DNA from: Variovorax guangxiensis | GTDB lineage: Bacteria; Pseudomonadota; Gammaproteobacteria; Burkholderiales; Burkholderiaceae_C | Direction of reading: 5' to 3' | NCBI RefSeq assembly: GCF_003952165.1 | Contig: NZ_RXFT01000023.1 | Coordinates: forward strand, 1-64,000 | Length of the DNA stretch: 64,000 nucleotides | Shown here: positions 17,563-26,083 of the stretch, piece by piece | Layout: every line of letters begins with the position of its first letter | Position numbering within the stretch: the stretch's first letter is position 1 | Program-made: the position numbers and the translations under genes | Notes under the pieces: model-generated | What the model saw: the letters and a program-made list of their open reading frames with translations, nothing else | Database searches by the model: none | What the model was told of the DNA's origin: nothing

Positions 17563-19494
17563 ATGACCGACTCCAACGAAGACGACCGCACCCGCGTAGT
17601 CCCCAAGTCAACTCCGCCGTCGCAGCCCACGACGACAGGCGACACCTCCGCCACGGTAATCACGGCAGGTGCCCCCACGAGCATGTCCGGCACAAACCCG
17701 GTAACAAGCCCCGCCACCGGCGCAACGGAAGCCGGCCTCCTCCCCGTAGGCAGCCGCCTCGCAGAATTCGAGATCACAAGAGTCATAGGCCAGGGCGGCT
17801 TCGGAGTCGTCTACGAAGCCTGGGACCACACGCTGGAGCGCGTGGTGGCGATCAAGGAGTACCTGCCGACATCGCTCTCGGCGAGGCAGCAGGACGGCAC
17901 GGTCATCCCGCTGTCGGAGAAGCACCGCGAAACCTTCGACCTCGGCATGCGCAGCTTCATCAACGAAGCCCGCCTGCTCGCCCAGTTCGACCACCCGTCG
18001 TTACTCAAGGTCTACCGCTTCTGGCAGGAAAAGGGCACCACCTACATGGTCATGCCCTTCTACAGGGGCGAGACGCTGCGTGAGGCCCTGGTGTCGATCC
18101 CCGCCGGCGTGGACGAGTCCTGGCTGATCCGCATCATGGACGGCGTCACGCAGGCGCTGGCTGTGATGCACAACGCCAACTGCTATCACCGCGACATCGC
18201 CCCCGACAACATCATCCTGCTCGAAGGCTCGGGCCGCCCGGTGGTGCTGGACTTCGGCGCCGCGCGCCGCGTGATCACCGACAAGACGCAGGCGATCACG
18301 GTCATCCTGAAGCCCGGCTACGCGCCGATCGAGCAGTACGCCGAGATGCCCGACATGTCGCAGGGCGCGTGGACCGACGTGTACGCGCTCGCGGCGGTGA
18401 TGCACGTGGCGGTGTGCGGCCGCGCGCCGCCGCCTTCGGTGGCGCGGCTGCTGTCCGACAGCTATGTGCCGCTCGCGGGCAACGAGATCCTGCGCAAGCG
18501 CTACAGCCCGCGGCTGCTGGAGGCGATCGACGCGGGGCTGGGCGTGCGGCCCGAGCAGCGGCCGCAGTCGATGGCGGAGCTGCGCTCGGCGCTCGACCTG
18601 GAGGTGGGGCACAGCATCGCGCCGGTGCCGCGCACGCAGCCGCCATCGTCGTCCGGCGCGCGCACGTCGATGGGCACGAATGCGGACGCCGCCACGGTCA
18701 TCGCAGGCAAGGCAGGCGGCGGTGCGAAGGCGCCTGCGCCCGCGCCCGCTCCGACGGGCAACAAGGGGGGAGGAAGTGGCGGCAGCAACAAGACCGCCGT
18801 CGCCCTCGCTTCCATCGCCGTGCTCGCGGCAGCAGCCGGTGGTGGCTGGTGGTGGTTCCAGGGGCGCGGCGGTGCAGACGACAAGCAGGTCGTCAGCACC
18901 ACGCCGGCTCCGCCGCCCGACACCAAGGTCGCCGAGGCCCCACCGCCCCCACCTCCACCACCACCGCCTCCTCCTCCGGCGCCGCGCACGCCGGCCGAGT
19001 CGCTGCAGTCGCTCGCCACCGGCGCGACGCCCGGCTTCGACGTGACGGCCACGCCGAAGAAAGCCGAGGTCGCCATCGGCAAGGACCGGCTCGCCTTCGA
19101 GGTCCGCAGCAAGCGGGAGGGGTTCGTGTACGTGTTCCTGCTGTCCAGCGGCGGCGAGATGTTCCTGCTCTTCCCGAACCTGCTGGACAAGTACAACAAG
19201 ATCACCGCGGGCGGCACGCTCTCGCTGCCGCGCGCCTCGTGGCCGATGGACGCGGGCGGGCCGGCCGGCACCGACCAGTTCGCGGTGCTGGTGAGCGAGC
19301 ACGAGCGCGACTTCAGCGCCGCCGGCGTGCAGAACGACGGCGTATTCCCGGTGTTCCCGCTGCCCGTGCTGGCCGCGCTGGAGGCCACGCGCGGCACCGG
19401 TCCGTCGCCTCTCCTGGGCAAGCCGGTGTGCGCGCCCAACACCCCGTGCAACGACGTCTACGGCGTCGGCAATTTCAAAATCGTCGAGAAGTAA
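17563..19494 (+). CDS. T6SS-associated serine/threonine kinase (PpkA-type) with periplasmic DUF4384-like domain
   Basis: 643 residues. After a Thr/Pro-rich tail the kinase domain (about 68-350) has the glycine loop V-I-G-Q-G-G-F-G, K98 in V-A-I-K-E-Y, the catalytic loop H-R-D-I-A-P-D-N (D211) and D-F-G (D230). A low-complexity linker leads to one TM helix (about 408-432), a run of 13 prolines, and a C-terminal domain with Y-V-F-L-L-S-S-G-G-E-M-F-L-L-F-P, which I read as DUF4384. PpkA kinases phosphorylate FHA proteins to switch the T6SS on; the FHA protein (49.9 kb) and phosphatase (51.6 kb) are in this locus. AGAGGAG precedes the ATG. The first 80 codons are unusually rich in A and C. Confidence 0.93.
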   Translation: MTDSNEDDRTRVVPKSTPPSQPTTTGDTSATVITAGAPTSMSGTNPVTSPATGATEAGLLPVGSRLAEFEITRVIGQGGFGVVYEAWDHTLERVVAIKEYLPTSLSARQQDGTVIPLSEKHRETFDLGMRSFINEARLLAQFDHPSLLKVYRFWQEKGTTYMVMPFYRGETLREALVSIPAGVDESWLIRIMDGVTQALAVMHNANCYHRDIAPDNIILLEGSGRPVVLDFGAARRVITDKTQAITVILKPGYAPIEQYAEMPDMSQGAWTDVYALAAVMHVAVCGRAPPPSVARLLSDSYVPLAGNEILRKRYSPRLLEAIDAGLGVRPEQRPQSMAELRSALDLEVGHSIAPVPRTQPPSSSGARTSMGTNADAATVIAGKAGGGAKAPAPAPAPTGNKGGGSGGSNKTAVALASIAVLAAAAGGGWWWFQGRGGADDKQVVSTTPAPPPDTKVAEAPPPPPPPPPPPPPAPRTPAESLQSLATGATPGFDVTATPKKAEVAIGKDRLAFEVRSKREGFVYVFLLSSGGEMFLLFPNLLDKYNKITAGGTLSLPRASWPMDAGGPAGTDQFAVLVSEHERDFSAAGVQNDGVFPVFPLPVLAALEATRGTGPSPLLGKPVCAPNTPCNDVYGVGNFKIVEK

Positions 19495-19548
19495 TCGTCT
19501 GCAGAGCGTCGGCCTACGGGCCGTGACTCTCAGGACAAGGAGGCTTTC

Positions 19549-21177
19549 ATGATGACCGCATCGCAACCGCAGCAGAAGCAGCAACTCCAGGCACGCAGAG
19601 GGCCGGAGACCGGCTGGAGCGCTCTCGCAACCGGCGCCGCCATCGCCTTGCTGGCAGGCTGCACCACGCCGCCGCCGGCCGCCACGGACACCGGCGCAGC
19701 CACGGCCGACACCAGCGCGAGCAGCACCGCTACCTCGCGCCCGGCGCCCACCGGCGCCAGCGTGGCCGGCCAGGCCCGCACTTTCTCGACGCAGCTGGCC
19801 ACCTACACATCGGTGAGCTTCGACTCGGTGCCGGGCTGGTCGCGCGACGATTTCTCGGAGAGCTGGCCTGCCTTTCTCGGCAGCTGCAAGGTGCTCAATG
19901 GTCGCGGCGCCGAATGGAAGTCGGTGTGCGACCGCGCGCTGAAGGTCGACAGCAAGAACAACAACGCGATCCGGGGCTTCTTCGAGGGCGAGTTTTCGGC
20001 CTACCAGATCCGCGACGACGACCGACGGCCCGACGGCGTGGTCACCGGCTACTTCGAACCCGAGATCGCGGGCGCGCGCCAGTACGGCGCGCCCTTCATC
20101 TATCCGGTGTACGGCCAGCCAGAAGACATGCTCTTTGCCGACGCGCGCAAGCTGCCGCCGGGCAACGGCACGGTGGCGGCCCGCGTGGAAGGCCGCAACG
20201 TGGTGGTGCAAACGGGCCTGAGCACGCGCGACATGGGCGCGCCGGGCCTCTATGCGCTGGACCTTTCGGGCATCTCGCGCGACACGCTCGACCGCAAGGT
20301 GCGCCTGCGCATCGAGGGCAAGCAGCTGCTGCCGTACTACACGCGCGAAGAGATCGAGACCAAGGGTGCGCCCAACGCCAAGGTGCTTGCGTTCGTGAGC
20401 AGCGCCACCGCGCTGTACGAGATGCAGATCCAGGGCTCGGGCCGCATCCGCATGGCCAACGGCGACATCGTGCGCGTGGCCTACGCCGAGCAGAACGGCC
20501 AGCCCTTCCGTCCGACGCTGGCGCAGGCCGCCAACGGCAAGCCGCGCAGCCCTGTGAAGGTGCGCGGCTCTTCCATCGAACTGCAGCTGGACGACGGCGA
20601 CGATGACGACAGCGACACCGGGGCCGTGGCCAACGGCACCATCCGCACGCGTGGCTTCACGCTGGCACGACCGGTGGCCAGCGGCCCGGTGGTGGTGCCG
20701 GGTCGGCGGCCGGCGGGTGGCGCGGTGACGGGCTCGGGCATCAAGGACCCGAGCTACGTGTTCTTCAAGGAGTCGCCATCGCCGGTGGGCGGACCGGTGG
20801 GCGCCTTCGGCGTGCCGCTGTCGGCGGGGCGCTCCATTGCGGTCGATCCGCGCAGCACGCCGCTGGGCTACCCGGTGTTCGTTTCCACGCGCACGCCCGG
20901 CAGCGGCGCGCCGATGCAGCGCCTGACCATTGCGCAGGACACCGGCGGCGCCATCCGTGGCGCGGTGCGGGCCGACTACTTCTTCGGCAACGGCCAGCAG
21001 GCCGCGACCAACGCGCGCCGCATGAAGGAGCGCGGCCAGCTCTGGATCTTGCTGCCGCGCGGCCTCGCCGTGGCGCAGGCGGCCACGTCCTCGGCCATCC
21101 GCACGCGCGGTGGGCCGGTGGGCGCGAACCTGCCGCAATGCCTGGTTCCCTCTGAAGGCAGCTGCGTCGACGACTGA
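19549..21177 (+). CDS. mltA: MltA-type membrane-bound lytic murein transglycosylase (lipoprotein)
   Basis: 542 residues. A lipobox L-L-A-G-C (C38) ends the signal peptide, so the mature protein is an outer-membrane-type lipoprotein. Residues about 90-330 match the MltA barrel domain (V-T-G-Y-F-E-P-E-I-x-G, Q-I-Q-G-S-G-R-I). A less conserved insert follows, and the C-terminal 3D domain shows Y-V-F-F, P-L-x-A-G-R-S-I-A-V-D, A-Q-D-T-G-G-A-I-R-G and R-A-D-Y-F-F-G, including the conserved aspartates. The enzyme cleaves the MurNAc-GlcNAc bond to give anhydro-muropeptides. Between the kinase and the sigma-like gene, it is a good candidate for opening the wall for TssM/TssJ, as other T6SSs recruit lytic enzymes. 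AAGGAGG precedes the start; ATG at 19,552 is an alternative. Confidence 0.92.
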   Translation: MMTASQPQQKQQLQARRGPETGWSALATGAAIALLAGCTTPPPAATDTGAATADTSASSTATSRPAPTGASVAGQARTFSTQLATYTSVSFDSVPGWSRDDFSESWPAFLGSCKVLNGRGAEWKSVCDRALKVDSKNNNAIRGFFEGEFSAYQIRDDDRRPDGVVTGYFEPEIAGARQYGAPFIYPVYGQPEDMLFADARKLPPGNGTVAARVEGRNVVVQTGLSTRDMGAPGLYALDLSGISRDTLDRKVRLRIEGKQLLPYYTREEIETKGAPNAKVLAFVSSATALYEMQIQGSGRIRMANGDIVRVAYAEQNGQPFRPTLAQAANGKPRSPVKVRGSSIELQLDDGDDDDSDTGAVANGTIRTRGFTLARPVASGPVVVPGRRPAGGAVTGSGIKDPSYVFFKESPSPVGGPVGAFGVPLSAGRSIAVDPRSTPLGYPVFVSTRTPGSGAPMQRLTIAQDTGGAIRGAVRADYFFGNGQQAATNARRMKERGQLWILLPRGLAVAQAATSSAIRTRGGPVGANLPQCLVPSEGSCVDD

Positions 21178-21240
21178 AGGATCGAAGGATGCAAGCCCCC
21201 GGGCCAATGGCCATCCCGCTGGCCGGCGAAGCGAGGTCCG

Positions 21241-21338
21241 TTCGGGGAACACCGCGGAACCGGCTTTGCCGGGCCGCCGGTGTTGCCCCCTGCAAGGGGG
21301 TGGGCGAAGCGACACGAAGTGCGCGCAGCCTGGGGGTG
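21241..21338 (+). repeat. Dispersed 98-bp intergenic repeat, copy A
   Basis: It matches the reverse complement of 33,143-33,240 over 98 bp without gaps, with 8 mismatches by my count (about 92% identity). It lies between mltA and the sigma-like gene and ends six bases before that gene's ATG, so it forms most of its 5' leader. Inside is a short dyad around CCCCCTGCAAGGGGG. Confidence 0.85.
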
Positions 21339-21343
21339 AGCCG

Positions 21344-22093
21344 ATGATCGAGACGCTGTCGTCCGCGGAAAGCAGTGAACTCGTTCGCCTTTGGCGACGG
21401 CGCCAGACGCTGTCCCCGGGCGAGATGGGCGCCATGTACCGCATCGTCGGCGACGCGCTGGTGGCCTGCAATCCGCCCGAGCTGCAGGTGCTGGGCGAGG
21501 GCCGGCAGGAGCTGGTGGCGCAGTTCATCTACGTGAAGGTGCTGCGGCTCGACGCCGACCCCGACGAGGCCGACGAACGCGCGGGCCACAGCGCACCGTC
21601 CACCGCCTTCGCGCTGTGCGCGTATTTCCGCCGCTATCTCATCGACTGCACGCGCGCCAGTTCCTTCCGCCGCAAGCTCTCCATCGGCGACCAGATCACC
21701 GAGGCGCAACTGGAAGACGAGATCGGCGCCGACGAGGACCTCGAAGGCTGCCTGGCCGAGCACGGCCTGAGCATGCAGGCGGTGCAGCAGGCCGCGCGCG
21801 AGTTCATCGCGGGGCTGCCCGAGCCCGAGCGCCTTCTGCTGTGCGAGGGCTTCGGCAAGGAGGCCGAAGGCGGGCTCTCGGGCATCGCCTCGCGCCATGC
21901 CATCGCTTCCTACCACTACCGCGCGGGCCGGCTGGGCCTGGTGCACAAGCGCGAAGGCCTCACGGCGGACTACGCCAGGACCCGGCTCGGCGGCTGGCTC
22001 CAGCAGACGCTGGGCATCGCCATCGAGCCCGACAACATGGCGGCGATCCTGCAGGTTTTCAAAATCCTCGGTGCTGAAGCGTCTTACGCCTGA
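21344..22093 (+). CDS. Sigma-70-like protein of the T6SS locus (diverged)
   Basis: 249 residues. The middle has A-L-C-A-Y-F-R-R-Y-L-I-D-C-T-R-A, like sigma region 2 (x-R-N-x-x-I-D-x-x-R), followed by S-F-R-R-K. After an acidic linker, A-A-R-E-F-I-A-G-L-P-E-P-E-R-L-L-L, then I-A-S-R-H-A-I-A-S-Y-H-Y-R-A-G-R-L-G-L, resembles region 4.2. It is therefore probably an ECF-type sigma factor or a derivative; the match is weak and a non-sigma DNA-binding protein is possible. The next gene, 27 bp on, encodes a single-pass membrane protein that would suit an anti-sigma factor. No other sigma-like gene lies in the locus. Confidence 0.65.
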   Translation: MIETLSSAESSELVRLWRRRQTLSPGEMGAMYRIVGDALVACNPPELQVLGEGRQELVAQFIYVKVLRLDADPDEADERAGHSAPSTAFALCAYFRRYLIDCTRASSFRRKLSIGDQITEAQLEDEIGADEDLEGCLAEHGLSMQAVQQAAREFIAGLPEPERLLLCEGFGKEAEGGLSGIASRHAIASYHYRAGRLGLVHKREGLTADYARTRLGGWLQQTLGIAIEPDNMAAILQVFKILGAEASYA

Positions 22094-22120
22094 AGACATA
22101 GCCATTCAGGAACAGACGCC

Positions 22121-23299
22121 ATGACCCACGACCTCTGGCCCCCGCTCAGCGTGATACGCCACGCGCTGGAAACGACCGGCGCGGCCGCGATGCCGGACAC
22201 CGGGCCCGAAGGCGAGCCCGGCACGGCCACCGTGGCCATGCCCGGATCACCGCCAGGAACGCCGGCCACGCCCGTCGTTGCCGCGTCCGACCTGTTGATG
22301 CCTCTCACCGAATTGGCCCGGCGCCGCGAGGCTGTCGCCCAGCGAGCCTTCCCGGCCCGCTGGGCGCCGGGCCGCCTCGTCAGCCTGATCTACAGCGGGC
22401 GGCTGCTCGGCGTGCTGCTCGACCGCTGCATCCACGACGACCTGTGGCTGGGGTGGATGGCCGTCGGCGAGGCCGACTGGGCCGGTGCATTCGACGTGCT
22501 GCTCGAGCCCGAGGACGAGCCCTTCGAGCCGATGTTCGGTGTCGTCCAGACGTGGAACGTGCTCACGCTCGAACCCAGCCCGCAGCTCTGCGCGCGCGTG
22601 CTGGGCGAAGTTTCCGCCACGCGGCTCGCGGCCATCCGCGCAGTGCATGACGAGTGGGCCGCGCGCACCGCGTTGGCCATCGCGCCGCAGCCCGGGCGCA
22701 TCGCGCTGCGCGGCGTGGGCGGCGGCGTCTTCTCGGTGCTGTCGGGCACGCCACTCGGGCCGGAAGACCCGCGCACCGACTACCAGGATCTGTACCGCGA
22801 CGTGGGCCTGGAACTCGGCGCCGCGCTGACGCGGCCGCAGAGCGACGAGGCTGCCCCTTCTGCCCCTTCTTCTTCATCTCCATCGCGCGCGCGGCCGCAG
22901 CCCGGCCCCGAGGGCGGCTGGTGGGGCAGCATCCGCCGCTGGTTCGGCGCCGAAGGCTGGGCGCGCCCGGCCTTTGCCGTGCTGGCGCTGGTCGTGGTGG
23001 TCCAGAACGTCGGGCTCATCGGCGGCCGCGGCGCGCCCGAGGACGACGAAGTGCGCTTCCGCGCCGTGCCCACCGCACCGGCGCCCACGCGCGCAGACCT
23101 CGTCGTGCGCTGGAAGCCCGGCGTGCGCATGGACGAGGCCGACAGGCTGCTGCAGTCGGTCTCGGCCGACGTGGTGGGCGGGCCGGGCGGCGATGGCGCA
23201 TGGCACTTGCGTGTGCCGGAGCCCGTCGAGGCGCTGGCAGTGCTCGCGGCCTCGCCGCTGGTGGAATCGGCCGGGCCGGCCAGCGAGCGGCGGCCATGA
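22121..23299 (+). CDS. Single-pass membrane protein, possible anti-sigma-like partner
   Basis: 392 residues. The N-terminal 270 residues have no recognised domain (L-L-D-R-C-I-H-D-D-L-W-L-G-W-M, then E-P-F-E-P-M-F-G). A Ser/Pro-rich linker is followed by one TM helix (about 282-304) and a periplasmic C-terminus of about 80 residues. That end (A-D-L-V-V-R-W-K-P-G-V, L-L-Q-S-V-S-A-D-V-V-G-G-P, A-W-H-L-R-V) resembles the inhibitor-like tail seen in some anti-sigma factors. With the sigma-like gene just upstream and the caspase-like gene coupled downstream (ATGA), a membrane signalling chain is plausible. It is not a proven anti-sigma factor; the cytoplasmic part lacks a zinc-finger motif. Confidence 0.6.
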   Translation: MTHDLWPPLSVIRHALETTGAAAMPDTGPEGEPGTATVAMPGSPPGTPATPVVAASDLLMPLTELARRREAVAQRAFPARWAPGRLVSLIYSGRLLGVLLDRCIHDDLWLGWMAVGEADWAGAFDVLLEPEDEPFEPMFGVVQTWNVLTLEPSPQLCARVLGEVSATRLAAIRAVHDEWAARTALAIAPQPGRIALRGVGGGVFSVLSGTPLGPEDPRTDYQDLYRDVGLELGAALTRPQSDEAAPSAPSSSSPSRARPQPGPEGGWWGSIRRWFGAEGWARPAFAVLALVVVVQNVGLIGGRGAPEDDEVRFRAVPTAPAPTRADLVVRWKPGVRMDEADRLLQSVSADVVGGPGGDGAWHLRVPEPVEALAVLAASPLVESAGPASERRP

Positions 23300-25428
23300 C
23301 ACGCCAAGCCCGTCTGTCTTCCTCCCTCCCCCTCTGGGGGAGGGCAGGGGTGGGGGCACGCGGCGCATTCATCGGGCGCTCTGCCTGCCCCCATCCCGAC
23401 CTTCCCCCAAAGGGGGAAGGAGCAAGGCAACTGCGCTTGCTCCAGGCGTTGCTCATTCTGTGGCTGCTCGCTTGCGGCAGCCTTGCTTTCGCCACGCAGC
23501 GCGCGCTGCTTGTCGGCGTATCCGAACTCGTCAACCAGCCGCAGGCGCTGTGGCTGCAGGCGCCGCGCAACGACGTGATGCTGATGCGCGACGCGCTGCT
23601 CAGGCAGGGCTTTGCCGCGCCCGACATCGCCGTGCTCGCCGACGGCGTGAGCGGCGCGGCACTGCCCGAGTCGCAGGCCATCCACGAGGCGCTGGCGAAG
23701 CTGCTCGCGCAGTCGAGGAGCGGCGACTTCGTGCTGCTGTACTTCTCCGGCCACGGCACGCGGCTGCGCGACATCGTCAAGCGCTACCAGGAGCCCGACG
23801 GGCTCTCGGAGAACTTCCTCGCGCGCGACGTGCGCGGCACGCTGGGCAGCGACAACGCGCTCGCGGGCGATCTGCGCGACGTGGATTTCGATGCGTGGAT
23901 CCAGTCCTTCCTCGCGAAGAACGTGTTCGTGGCCTCGGTGTTCGACACCTGCTCCGCCAACTCCATGACGCGCGGCACGGCGGACGCACCCGCCACCGCC
24001 GAAGGCCCGCCCGACGACGAGGTGCGCTGGCGCGGACTGCGCGCCACGCAGCTCACGGGCGGCGCGCCGCCCGCCCGGCAGCCGGCGCCACCCGCGCCGG
24101 CCGAAGCCGTTCCGCGTGCCCGCTACGTCGCCTTCTTCGCATCGGAAAGCCACCAGATCACGCCCGAGCTGCGGCTGCCGCGCAAGGCGCGAAACGCGAG
24201 GCCGCAGGGCCTGCTGACATGGGCGATGGTCGAAGCCCTTTCGCGAAAACCCGCAACCTGGCGGGAATTGTTCGATGGCGTGCTCGCGCTGTACCCGCCC
24301 GTCATCGACGAACTTGCCCAGCGCTTTCCGACACGCGAGCTGCCGTCCCCGGTGGCCGAAGGCAACCTCGATGCGCCGCTGTTCGCCAACAGCGGCGCTC
24401 CCGCATCCACGCGCCCCGTGTGGCGCGCGCAGCGCAGTGGCGACAGCCTGGCCATCAAGGCGGGCCTGCTCGACGGACTCGCGCAGCAGCAGGAGCTGCG
24501 CGTGCTCGCCACGCTGGACGACGGCACCGTGCGCGGCGCGCCGGCCGCCGTGTCGCAGATCAAGCTCGGCAACGCATGGCTGGCCGTGCCGGCAGCGCTG
24601 AAGGACGTTCCGGGCAGCGCCTTCTGGAGCGTCACGCCGATGGCCGAGCCGGCCGCCACCGCGTTGCGCGTGCGCGCCGACAAGCCGCTGCCAATTGGCC
24701 TGAGCCTCGACTACCCGGCCGCGATCCGCGCGGCGGACGACACGGCCACGGCCGACGTGCGCTGGACCGACCTCGGCGCCTCGGGCCAGCGCCTCGAACT
24801 GCTCGCGCCGCTCTTCGGCGCGAACGTCTCCACCGTGGTGCTGCCCGACACCGCCGCGCTGCGCCGCCGCCTGCAGGCATTGGCGCAGCTGAAGTGGCTC
24901 TCTCAACTGCAGGGCTACGGCAAGGACGGCCAGCTCGACGGCTTCGACGCTGCGCTGGAGGTGTGGAGCGGCGAGCGCATGCTGCGCAGCGTGCCCGTTT
25001 CCCAGGCCGCCAGCGGGCTGCCCGCGACGCGCGCCGGCGAGCGGGTGCGCTTGAACGTGCGCAACACCAGCGGCCGTTCGCTCGACCTCGTCATCGCGGG
25101 CATCGATGCTCGAGGCAATCTGCAGCCGGTCTATCCCGACGAGTCCGGCGAAACCAACCGCTTCAAGCGGGGCACGCCCGAGCAGCCCTCGGTGAAGCGC
25201 TTCGACCTGCCCTGGCTCGATGCGGCGGGCGACGCGCGCCTGCTGGTCATGGCCGTGCCCGCCACGCCCTACAGCGCGCCGCGCCTCTTCGGCGTGGCCT
25301 ATGCGCAGGCCGATGTGTCCGAAGTGCGCGTGCGCGGCGGGCAGCCGCCGGCCGAGAGCGCCGAGCGCCAGGTGTTCACGGCCCTGCTGCGCAGGAGCGG
25401 CACGGCGGACGCGGGGGCCAGGCCATGA
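23296..25428 (+). CDS. Exported caspase-fold (peptidase C14) protein with C-terminal DUF4384-like domain
   Basis: 710 residues from the ATG overlapping the preceding stop (ATGA). A hydrophobic signal or anchor (about 46-66) precedes a caspase p20-like domain starting T-Q-R-A-L-L-V-G-V. The dyad is present: H153 in Y-F-S-G-H-G-T and C219 in V-F-D-T-C-S-A-N-S-M. A p10-like stretch (V-A-F-F-A-S-E) and a long C-terminal half follow, the latter with L-V-I-A-G-I-D-A-R-G-N-L-Q-P-V-Y-P-D, like DUF4384. The export signal places the protease in the periplasm, or tethers it there. Residues 9-43 are encoded by an inserted repeat, so the true start may be later, near the hydrophobic segment. The role in the T6SS is unknown. 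Confidence 0.83.
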   Translation: MTRQARLSSSLPLWGRAGVGARGAFIGRSACPHPDLPPKGEGARQLRLLQALLILWLLACGSLAFATQRALLVGVSELVNQPQALWLQAPRNDVMLMRDALLRQGFAAPDIAVLADGVSGAALPESQAIHEALAKLLAQSRSGDFVLLYFSGHGTRLRDIVKRYQEPDGLSENFLARDVRGTLGSDNALAGDLRDVDFDAWIQSFLAKNVFVASVFDTCSANSMTRGTADAPATAEGPPDDEVRWRGLRATQLTGGAPPARQPAPPAPAEAVPRARYVAFFASESHQITPELRLPRKARNARPQGLLTWAMVEALSRKPATWRELFDGVLALYPPVIDELAQRFPTRELPSPVAEGNLDAPLFANSGAPASTRPVWRAQRSGDSLAIKAGLLDGLAQQQELRVLATLDDGTVRGAPAAVSQIKLGNAWLAVPAALKDVPGSAFWSVTPMAEPAATALRVRADKPLPIGLSLDYPAAIRAADDTATADVRWTDLGASGQRLELLAPLFGANVSTVVLPDTAALRRRLQALAQLKWLSQLQGYGKDGQLDGFDAALEVWSGERMLRSVPVSQAASGLPATRAGERVRLNVRNTSGRSLDLVIAGIDARGNLQPVYPDESGETNRFKRGTPEQPSVKRFDLPWLDAAGDARLLVMAVPATPYSAPRLFGVAYAQADVSEVRVRGGQPPAESAERQVFTALLRRSGTADAGARP
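23322..23422. repeat. Inverted-repeat element with 37-bp arms, inside the caspase-like gene start
   Basis: The arms 23,322-23,358 and 23,386-23,422 are imperfect reverse complements (about 30 of 37 match) around a 27-bp loop. Each arm holds a smaller dyad (CCCTCTGGGGGAGGG; CTTCCCCCAAAGGGGGAAG). It has the look of a mobile GC-rich miniature repeat of beta-proteobacteria. It stays in frame with the caspase-like gene and adds about 35 residues before the signal sequence. Confidence 0.75.
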
Positions 25429-25488
25429 CGGTTCCAGTTCCTCTTTTTCTTTTTTTGTTCCTGTTCCATCGATTTCCGGAGGTGAGAA

Positions 25489-26046
25489 ATGGCATTCCTA
25501 GACGACGGCTCCTGGAGCCCTGAAGACGCCCGCCAGTTCTACGAACTGATCGGCACCGGCTCGTCCGAGACCGACCTGGTCATGCTGATCGAGAACAAGG
25601 GCGCGCCGGTCGAAGGCGAGCTGGAGCGCAGCTTCGACGACGGCAAGGCGCGCCTGAACATCGGCGGCTACTACTGGTCGGTGCAGGTGCCCGAGTCTTC
25701 CAGCCAGAACCAGGTGGTGCCCAACAACCTGATCGTCGCGCGCCGCAGCGACGCCGCCACCGCCACCATCGCCAGCCTGCTGCGTGCGCAGGAGAAAGAC
25801 CTGAAGGTGATGATCAGCGCCTTCAAGTCCGGCGGCGACGAGCGCTCGCCCGATGCGCAGTCGACCTTCGAGCTGGTGCTGGAGAACGCGCGCATCTGCC
25901 GGCTGGTGCTGAGCTCGGGCGGCCACTGGGGCGTGCCCTCGGAGCTGATCTCCATCAGCTACCGCACGGTGAAGGTGCGCTCGGCGCCGCAGAAGACCAC
26001 CGGCCTGCGCGGCGCGGTGCGCGAATGCCAGTTCACCCGCGCATGA
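25489..26046 (+). CDS. Diverged Hcp-like T6SS protein
   Basis: 185 residues. The layout fits the Hcp (PF05638) barrel: S-S-E-T-D-L-V-M-L-I-E-N-K-G at the N-terminus, then W-S-V-Q-V, a helix region L-L-R-A-Q-E-K-D-L-K-V-M-I-S, and T-F-E-L-V-L-E-N-A-R-I-C-R-L-V-L-S-S followed by E-L-I-S-I-S-Y-R-T-V-K-V. Identity to the true Hcp at 53.1 kb is low, so it is a remote relative placed by pattern only. It could be a tube cap, an Hcp-binding factor, or a structural subunit of tssE/tssF context. GGAGGTGA five bases before the ATG is the strongest ribosome site in the region, and a T-rich leader (25,436-25,465) precedes it, suggesting high expression. Confidence 0.65.
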   Translation: MAFLDDGSWSPEDARQFYELIGTGSSETDLVMLIENKGAPVEGELERSFDDGKARLNIGGYYWSVQVPESSSQNQVVPNNLIVARRSDAATATIASLLRAQEKDLKVMISAFKSGGDERSPDAQSTFELVLENARICRLVLSSGGHWGVPSELISISYRTVKVRSAPQKTTGLRGAVRECQFTRA

Positions 26047-26083
26047 GCCGCGCACTCAGTCCAGCCACAAGGAGCCGCACACC

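Noticed and set aside
16874-17566. 230-codon frame through the giant inverted repeat
   Set aside because: Both strands are open here because of the repeat; the frame has no domain and the sequence is palindromic, so I treat it as non-coding.
25436-25465. T-rich tract as an intrinsic terminator after the caspase-like gene
   Set aside because: No stem precedes the T-run, and the next gene has a strong ribosome site that suggests read-through.
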